Positions 7,371 through 11,000 of a stretch of 11,000 nucleotides of DNA are shown piece by piece (positions within the stretch are counted from its first letter, which is position 1; every line of letters starts with the position of its first letter). Where the stretch lies: positions 1 through 11,000 of the forward strand of contig JACMNW010000351.1 in assembly GCA_014378345.1 (NCBI GenBank). Reading direction: 5' to 3'. The notes beneath the pieces were generated by a model that did not search any database, had not been told where the DNA came from, and saw only the letters and a program-made list of their open reading frames with translations. A program made the position numbers and the translations under genes. The stretch comes from Pseudorhodobacter sp. GTDB lineage: Bacteria; Pseudomonadota; Alphaproteobacteria; Rhodobacterales; Rhodobacteraceae.

Positions 7371-7420
7371 GGTTGTGTTCGGGGGAGTTTAGGGGGTGGG
7401 GAAGGCGGCGAACAGAGGGA
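7371..7420 (-). promoter_or_regulatory. C-rich, G-poor leader of mtnP, candidate Rho-loading site
   Basis: Read on the mtnP coding strand these 50 bases contain 28 C and only 4 G, including runs such as CCCCACCCCC and ACTCCCCC, and end directly before the mtnP ribosome-binding site. The flanking genes show no such skew. C-rich, G-poor, poorly structured RNA is the known signature of Rho-utilisation sites, so Rho-dependent attenuation of the operon is possible. The opposite strand has G-runs at 7381-7385, 7392-7396 and 7398-7401. The composition is directly seen; the function is inferred. Confidence 0.35.
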
Positions 7421-7424
7421 TTTT

Positions 7425-7446
7425 ATACGTGCTTTATCCGTGCTTT
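7425..7446 (-). repeat. Tandem 11-bp direct repeat upstream of mtnP
   Basis: Two head-to-tail copies of an 11-base unit, ATACGTGCTTT (7425-7435) and ATCCGTGCTTT (7436-7446), differ at one position. On the mtnP strand they read AAAGCACGGAT then AAAGCACGTAT, followed by AAA. A spacing of 11 bases is about one helical turn, so a protein could bind both copies on one face of the DNA. TATAAA (7427-7422 on the minus strand) overlaps the second copy and could serve as a -10 box, but no matching -35 is seen. An operator role is inferred from position only. Confidence 0.45.
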
Positions 7447-7482
7447 TTGTGTGCATATAGCAAAGTTTAGACAAGCCCCGAC

Positions 7483-8058
7483 CTATGGCCTATCCATCGG
7501 CAGTACCTCGCGCACAATGGTGTAATCGAGGTACCCCAGCCGTGCCACTGGGCGGAATTTGGTAACATCCAGTCGTCCACCCACCAAGCATTCGTCGGCG
7601 ATGTGAATGCCGGTAACTGCGCCGATGATCAGGTGGTTATCTTGCCCGTCGAGTGTGATGATTTGCGTCATCTTGCATTCCAGCACAGCGGGGGAGGCCG
7701 CGACGAACGGGCAGTTGACGGTCTGGCATTCGGCTTTTGTTAATCCCGCCCGGGTGAACTCGTCTGTGCCCAATGGAAGGTTGGCGGCGGTTTGGTTCAT
7801 CGCCTGCATCAACGCCTCGGACACGATGTTGACGGCGAAGACGCCCGTGGCGCGGATATTGGTCAGGCTGTCCTTGGTGCCATTGGAAGCGAACACCACT
7901 TGCGGCGGGTCGGACGCAACGGCGTTGAAGAACGAATAGGGGGCGAGGTTATCGCCGTGTTGTCCGCGCGTGGAAATCCAGCCGATGGGGCGGGGGGTGA
8001 CGATGGCGTAGAAGGGGTTGTGCGGCAGGCCGTGGCCTTCGGCTGGTTTGTAGAACAT
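7483..8058 (-). CDS. Flavin reductase-like FMN-binding split-barrel protein
   Basis: Protein of the flavin-reductase domain family (DIM6/NTAB type), 191 residues, cytoplasmic. Members bind FMN in a split beta-barrel, and some reduce free flavin for partner oxygenases. Seen are the N-terminal FYKPAEGHGLPHNPFYAIVTPRPIGWIST (from residue 2) and NLAPYSFFNAV (37-47), the flavin-contact strands, then PPQVVFASNGTKDSLTNI, and VFAVNIVS. The frame begins at a GTG at 8070, but GAGG at 8069-8066 is a good ribosome-binding site 7 bases before the ATG at 8058, and family homology starts there, so 8058 is chosen. No partner oxygenase gene is nearby, and the substrate or partner is unknown. It stops 123 bases before mtnP, so read-through into that operon is conceivable. 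The 86 bases between it and the divergent acetyltransferase gene must hold any promoters, but none is clear. Confidence 0.88.
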   Translation of the reverse strand: MFYKPAEGHGLPHNPFYAIVTPRPIGWISTRGQHGDNLAPYSFFNAVASDPPQVVFASNGTKDSLTNIRATGVFAVNIVSEALMQAMNQTAANLPLGTDEFTRAGLTKAECQTVNCPFVAASPAVLECKMTQIITLDGQDNHLIIGAVTGIHIADECLVGGRLDVTKFRPVARLGYLDYTIVREVLPMDRP

Positions 8059-8144
8059 CGGCACCCTCACATCTGCGTTTGAACCTGACCTAACCCCGTG
8101 TTACGCGCGATTCCAGAAGATTCTTTGATCCGTAGGAAGCGCCG

Positions 8145-8633
8145 TTGTACCATCTGGAAGAAGAAGCCGAAGGCGATTGGTGGGAGGTGGAGGCGCTTTA
8201 TGACCTGTGCTTTGCGCCGGGTCGAACGGCGCTTTCCAGTTACCGATTGCGCGATGGGGTGGCCACGGTGGCGGCCCTGTGCGGTGTGTTGCGTGATGAG
8301 GGTGGAACTTTGGCGGCGGCCATTCGGTATTGGCCTGCCGAAGTGGGCGAGTATGATATTTTGCTGCTGGGCCCGATAGCCGTGCATCCGACGCGGCAAG
8401 GCGAAGGATTAGGTGCCTTGTTGATCAATGAAAGCCTCGCCGAGGCGCGCAGGTTGGGCTGGGAACGGGTGTTGCTGGTGGGTGACGCGCCCTATTATGC
8501 GCGGTTTGGCTTTGCGCGGCTGGATCATGTGGAAATGCCGCCGCCGACAAACCCGGACCGGGTGTTGGGGTTGGCGTTGAAAAAGGGCGCGTGGGACGGC
8601 GTTTCGGGCGCGGTCACAAAATCATCGAGTTGA
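8145..8633 (+). CDS. GNAT acetyltransferase, YhbS-like
   Basis: Predicted acetyl-CoA dependent N-acetyltransferase of 162 residues; the substrate is unknown. The core is LLLGPIAVHPTRQGEGLGALL (73-93), where QGEGLG (85-90) is the QxxGxG acetyl-CoA pyrophosphate loop. GDAPYYARFGF (113-123) is the late motif typical of YhbS-type members. The first 15 residues are acidic (LEEEAEGDWWEVE). The start is TTG at 8145: an in-frame stop lies at 8133-8135, and AGGA at 8134-8137 is 7 bases before the TTG, while no early in-frame ATG exists. It is divergent from the flavin-reductase-like gene and precedes the EcsC-family gene by 40 bases in the same direction. It is not closely similar to the other acetyltransferase in this window, so it is not a recent duplicate. 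Confidence 0.88.
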   Translation: MYHLEEEAEGDWWEVEALYDLCFAPGRTALSSYRLRDGVATVAALCGVLRDEGGTLAAAIRYWPAEVGEYDILLLGPIAVHPTRQGEGLGALLINESLAEARRLGWERVLLVGDAPYYARFGFARLDHVEMPPPTNPDRVLGLALKKGAWDGVSGAVTKSSS

Positions 8634-8673
8634 TGGGATTGTGCGGCGGGCGTTGTGTGCTTAAATCTGGGGC

Positions 8674-9432
8674 ATGAAAAACACCCTTCCCGCGGCTGTA
8701 TCTGATGTTGATCTGGATGTATCGGGCCTTGCTGTCCGATACCGCCGTGCCAATGGGCCTGTGATGGCCTTGATGAACCGCATCGGCGGGTCGCTTGAGG
8801 CGCAACTGAATTTGCTGCCAAAAGGGTTTCGCGACCAGATCGAGGTGGTAACAGCGCAGGCCCTAAGCCGGGCGATGGATTTGGCCGCTTATGGCGATAA
8901 GGCTCCCGATTTTGGACTGCGCGGGCCGATGGCTGCGGCAATGGTATCGGGTGCTGCCGGCGGTTTGGGCGGCATTGCCACATCGCTTGCTGAATTGCCG
9001 GTGACGATCACGATTATTTTGCATGCCATACGCCGCGCTGCGGTTGCAAACGGATTTGATCCTGATGCGCCGGGGATCCGTGCCGAATGCCTCGCGGTGT
9101 TTGGCGCAGGCAGCCCGCTGGTGGGCGACGACGGGATCAACACCTCATTTCTTGGTGCGCGCCTTGCGGTTACTGGCCCTGCATTGCAGTCGTTGATCGC
9201 CAAGATTGCCCCGCGTTTGGCGGCTGTTTTGGGACCGAAACTGGTTGCCCAATCGGTGCCGCTGCTGGGAGCGTTGGCGGGGGCGGGCCTGAATGCAGCC
9301 TATATCAGCTACTACCGCGAAGTCGCCGAAATCCGGTTTGGGCTGTTGCGGCTGTCTGAACGGCACGGGGTCGATGCGGTGCTGGTGGCGTTTCAACAAG
9401 CCACGCTGCCTACGGCAATTATAAAGGCCTGA
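8674..9432 (+). CDS. EcsC family protein
   Basis: A 252-residue member of the EcsC family, named after a protein encoded beside the Bacillus Ecs ABC transporter; the biochemical function is not known. Seen are the glycine-rich segment with AAGGLGG (94-100) followed by LAELPVTITIILHAIRRAA (105-123), the family signature, then GFDPDAPGIRAECLAVF (127-143), and VPLLGALAGAGLNAAYISYY (195-214) near the C terminus. Apolar helices at 84-118 and 183-212 suggest membrane association, but no signal peptide is present. The ATG at 8674 has only a weak GGGG nearby. Upstream, TTGTGC (8639-8644) and TTAAAT (8661-8666), 16 bases apart, could be a promoter that starts transcription almost at the ATG, giving a leaderless mRNA; this is weak. 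No ABC transporter genes are adjacent. It converges on ptsP. Confidence 0.87.
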   Translation: MKNTLPAAVSDVDLDVSGLAVRYRRANGPVMALMNRIGGSLEAQLNLLPKGFRDQIEVVTAQALSRAMDLAAYGDKAPDFGLRGPMAAAMVSGAAGGLGGIATSLAELPVTITIILHAIRRAAVANGFDPDAPGIRAECLAVFGAGSPLVGDDGINTSFLGARLAVTGPALQSLIAKIAPRLAAVLGPKLVAQSVPLLGALAGAGLNAAYISYYREVAEIRFGLLRLSERHGVDAVLVAFQQATLPTAIIKA

Positions 9433-9445
9433 GCGGCTTCTTTTT
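9427..9445 (+). terminator. Weak possible terminator at the end of the EcsC gene
   Basis: A very short stem, GCC (9427-9429) with GGC (9435-9437), overlaps the stop codon and is followed by TTCTTTTT (9438-9445). The T-run fits an intrinsic terminator, but three or four base pairs is a poor stem. The gap to the convergent ptsP stop is only 52 bases, and nothing better was found in it for either strand. Confidence 0.2.
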
Positions 9446-9484
9446 CGCATAAATACTCATCTTGCGATGCGTCAAGTCGCGCCG

Positions 9485-11000
9485 TCATTCGCCCTGCTGC
9501 GACAGCCAATCCATGATGGCAGGGCGCACGGATTCGGCACCAGTGGCACGGGCGGCCAACATCACATCGCGTACTTCGTTCAGGTTGACCCGGCGCAGCA
9601 GAGCTTTGACCGGTCCAACGGATGCCGGGCGCATCGACAGTGTGCCGATACCGAGGGCGGCAAAGCACATTGCCTCTATCGGGCGGCCGGCATCTTCGCC
9701 GCAGAACGACAACGGCGTGTTCGATGCGGCACAGCGCGCTGCAATATGATCCAGAAAGTTCAGAAAGCTGACATTCAGCGTGTCATACCGGCGGCGCACA
9801 CGTTCATTTTCGCGGTCGGGGGCGAAGAAAAACTGCTTCAGGTCATTGCCGCCGATCGACACGAAATCGGTAAGATCGAAGAACGATTGCGGCGCATAGG
9901 CGAGGCTGGGGGTTTCCAGCATGGTGCCGATTTCAATGGTTTCGGGCACGGGGTGGCCCAAGCTGCGTTCGCGGTGAATTTCGCGCAGCACGTGGCCACG
10001 TGCTTGCATAAATTCGCCTGCTTCGGAAATCAGCGGAAACATCACGGTCAGCGCACGGCCATTGGCGGCGCGGATCAGGGCTTGCAGCTGCATCCGCATG
10101 ACGCCCGGTTTATCAAGCCCCACGCGCACCGCGCGCCAGCCCATCGCCGGGTTCGGCTCGTCATTTGGTTTCATGTAGGGCAGCACTTTGTCGGACCCGA
10201 TATCCAGCGTGCGAAAGGCCACGCGGCGGCCATTGGCGGCATCCAGCACGCGGGCATACAGCTTTGCCAGCTCGTCGCGTTTGGGCATTTGGTTGCGCAC
10301 CAGAAATTGCAGTTCGGTGCGAAACAGGCCGACGCCTTCGGCCCCTGATCCTTCCAGACTTGGCAGATCGGCCATCAGGCCTGCGTTCATGTAAAGCTGG
10401 GTGACGGTGCCGCACAGGGATTGCGCGGGCAGACCTTTGAGCGAGGCATAGCGTTCCTGCGCCTTGGCTTGCATGGCGATTTTATCGCGAAAGGCGCGGG
10501 CCACGGTTTCATCGGGCCGCAGGTGCACGATGCCCTGATCCCCGTCCACCATGATATGATCGCCGTTCAGCGCCTCTTGCGTGATGCGGCCGGCGTTGAT
10601 GACCAAGGGAATGGCCAGCGCGCGGGCGACGATTGCGGCGTGCGATCCAACCGAGCCTTCCTCCAGCACCACGCCGCGCAGTTTGCGGCCATATTCCAAA
10701 AGTTCGCCGGGGCCGATGTTGCGGGCGATGAGGACCGGGTTTTCGGGCATTTCGGCACCAGTATCCGTCCCTTGGCCGGTCAGGATGCGCAGCAGGCGGT
10801 TGGACAGATCATCCAGATCATGCAGGCGGTCACGCAGATAGGCATCCGGCACCTGTTCAAGGCGCGACCTTGTGGCAGATTGTTCTTTTTCCACTGACGC
10901 CTCGGCAGACAGGCCAAGTGCGATATCCGCCTCCATTCGGCGCAGCCAACCGCGCGAATGGGCGAACATGGGGTACGCCTCCAGCACTTGTTTTTGCTCT
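9485..11000 (-). CDS. ptsP: Phosphoenolpyruvate-protein phosphotransferase PtsP (enzyme I-Ntr), 5' end missing
   Basis: Enzyme I of the nitrogen-related PTS, which takes phosphate from phosphoenolpyruvate and passes it through NPr to EIIA-Ntr, a regulatory rather than sugar-importing chain in the cytoplasm. The frame is open to the right edge, so the N-terminal GAF domain and the start are outside. Numbering from the GTG-coded residue at 10987 (not a start), the phosphorylated histidine is H116 in SVGSHAAIVARALAIP. The PEP-binding barrel has LFRTELQF (221-228), FRTLDIGSDK (258-267), IGTMLETPS (353-361) and DFVSIGGNDLKQ (374-385), and the catalytic cysteine is C429 in FCGEDAGRP. The SIGGNDLKQFFFAPDREN version differs from SIGTNDLTQ of sugar-type enzyme I and is what I know of alphaproteobacterial PtsP. 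In Rhodobacteraceae lysC (aspartate kinase) often precedes ptsP, so it may lie just beyond the edge. Confidence 0.95.
   Translation of the reverse strand, partial: EQKQVLEAYPMFAHSRGWLRRMEADIALGLSAEASVEKEQSATRSRLEQVPDAYLRDRLHDLDDLSNRLLRILTGQGTDTGAEMPENPVLIARNIGPGELLEYGRKLRGVVLEEGSVGSHAAIVARALAIPLVINAGRITQEALNGDHIMVDGDQGIVHLRPDETVARAFRDKIAMQAKAQERYASLKGLPAQSLCGTVTQLYMNAGLMADLPSLEGSGAEGVGLFRTELQFLVRNQMPKRDELAKLYARVLDAANGRRVAFRTLDIGSDKVLPYMKPNDEPNPAMGWRAVRVGLDKPGVMRMQLQALIRAANGRALTVMFPLISEAGEFMQARGHVLREIHRERSLGHPVPETIEIGTMLETPSLAYAPQSFFDLTDFVSIGGNDLKQFFFAPDRENERVRRRYDTLNVSFLNFLDHIAARCAASNTPLSFCGEDAGRPIEAMCFAALGIGTLSMRPASVGPVKALLRRVNLNEVRDVMLAARATGAESVRPAIMDWLSQQGE

Noticed and set aside
7381..7408. 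Possible G-quadruplex on the plus strand
   Set aside because: Only three runs of three or more G are present, the remaining runs being GG, so a stable three-tetrad structure is not supported; the C-rich RNA reading was kept instead.
7360..7482. SAM or SAH riboswitch before mtnP
   Set aside because: The metabolite link makes one conceivable, but no conserved helices or known riboswitch core could be recognised in the gap.
7337..7525. Plus-strand frame of 62 codons across the mtnP upstream gap
   Set aside because: It overlaps both flanking minus-strand genes and has no coding character; the gap is better read as a leader and regulatory region.
9467..10348. Long plus-strand open frame (293 codons) opposite ptsP
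   Set aside because: It is antisense to a clear PtsP catalytic domain, has odd His/Gln/Ala-rich composition typical of the reverse of GC-rich codons, and no start signal.

Overview
The window looks like a chromosomal segment of an alphaproteobacterium, most likely of the Rhodobacteraceae (Roseobacter group). The reasons are the gene order surf1-thrC-M16 peptidase-GNAT acetyltransferase, the alphaproteobacterial type of the PtsP protein, a small exported protein that resembles the DUF2927 group, GC-rich coding bias, and tightly packed genes with overlapping stop and start codons. This taxonomic call comes from pattern memory; no search was run. I see no insertion sequence, phage gene, CRISPR array, tRNA or rRNA, and base use is uniform. 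It reads as a housekeeping and metabolic region rather than a genomic island.

Layout: (1) Bases 1-5143, plus strand, form one apparent transcription unit: the 3' end of surf1 (cytochrome c oxidase assembly), thrC (threonine synthase), an M16 processing-type zinc peptidase close in motif to the mitochondrial processing peptidase beta subunit, a RimJ/RimL-like acetyltransferase, and an FAD-linked oxidase best matched to D-2-hydroxyglutarate dehydrogenase. thrC overlaps the peptidase by 4 bases and the peptidase overlaps the acetyltransferase by 1, so translation is probably coupled. A hairpin lies just past the last stop. (2) Bases 5281-7359, minus strand: mtnP, an exported protein of unknown function, then apt. 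MtnP releases adenine from methylthioadenosine and Apt turns adenine into AMP, so the pair forms a short purine salvage route. The exported protein between them, overlapping mtnP by 4 bases, is the odd member. (3) Bases 7360-7482 hold the leader region of mtnP, with a tandem 11-bp direct repeat and a strikingly C-rich, G-poor stretch on the transcribed strand. (4) Bases 7483-8058, minus strand: a flavin-reductase-like FMN-binding protein. Divergent from it, on the plus strand, are a YhbS-type acetyltransferase (8145-8633) and an EcsC-family protein (8674-9432). (5) From 9485 to the right edge, minus strand, lies the C-terminal two thirds or so of ptsP, enzyme I of the nitrogen-related phosphotransferase system; its N-terminal GAF domain lies outside the window.

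Nothing here is clearly a new biological system. The points most worth a second look are the exported, metzincin-like but ligand-deficient protein inside the MTA/adenine salvage operon, and the mtnP leader with its tandem repeat and C-rich tract. Several start codons were set from ribosome-binding sites, and they are not always the longest possible ones.
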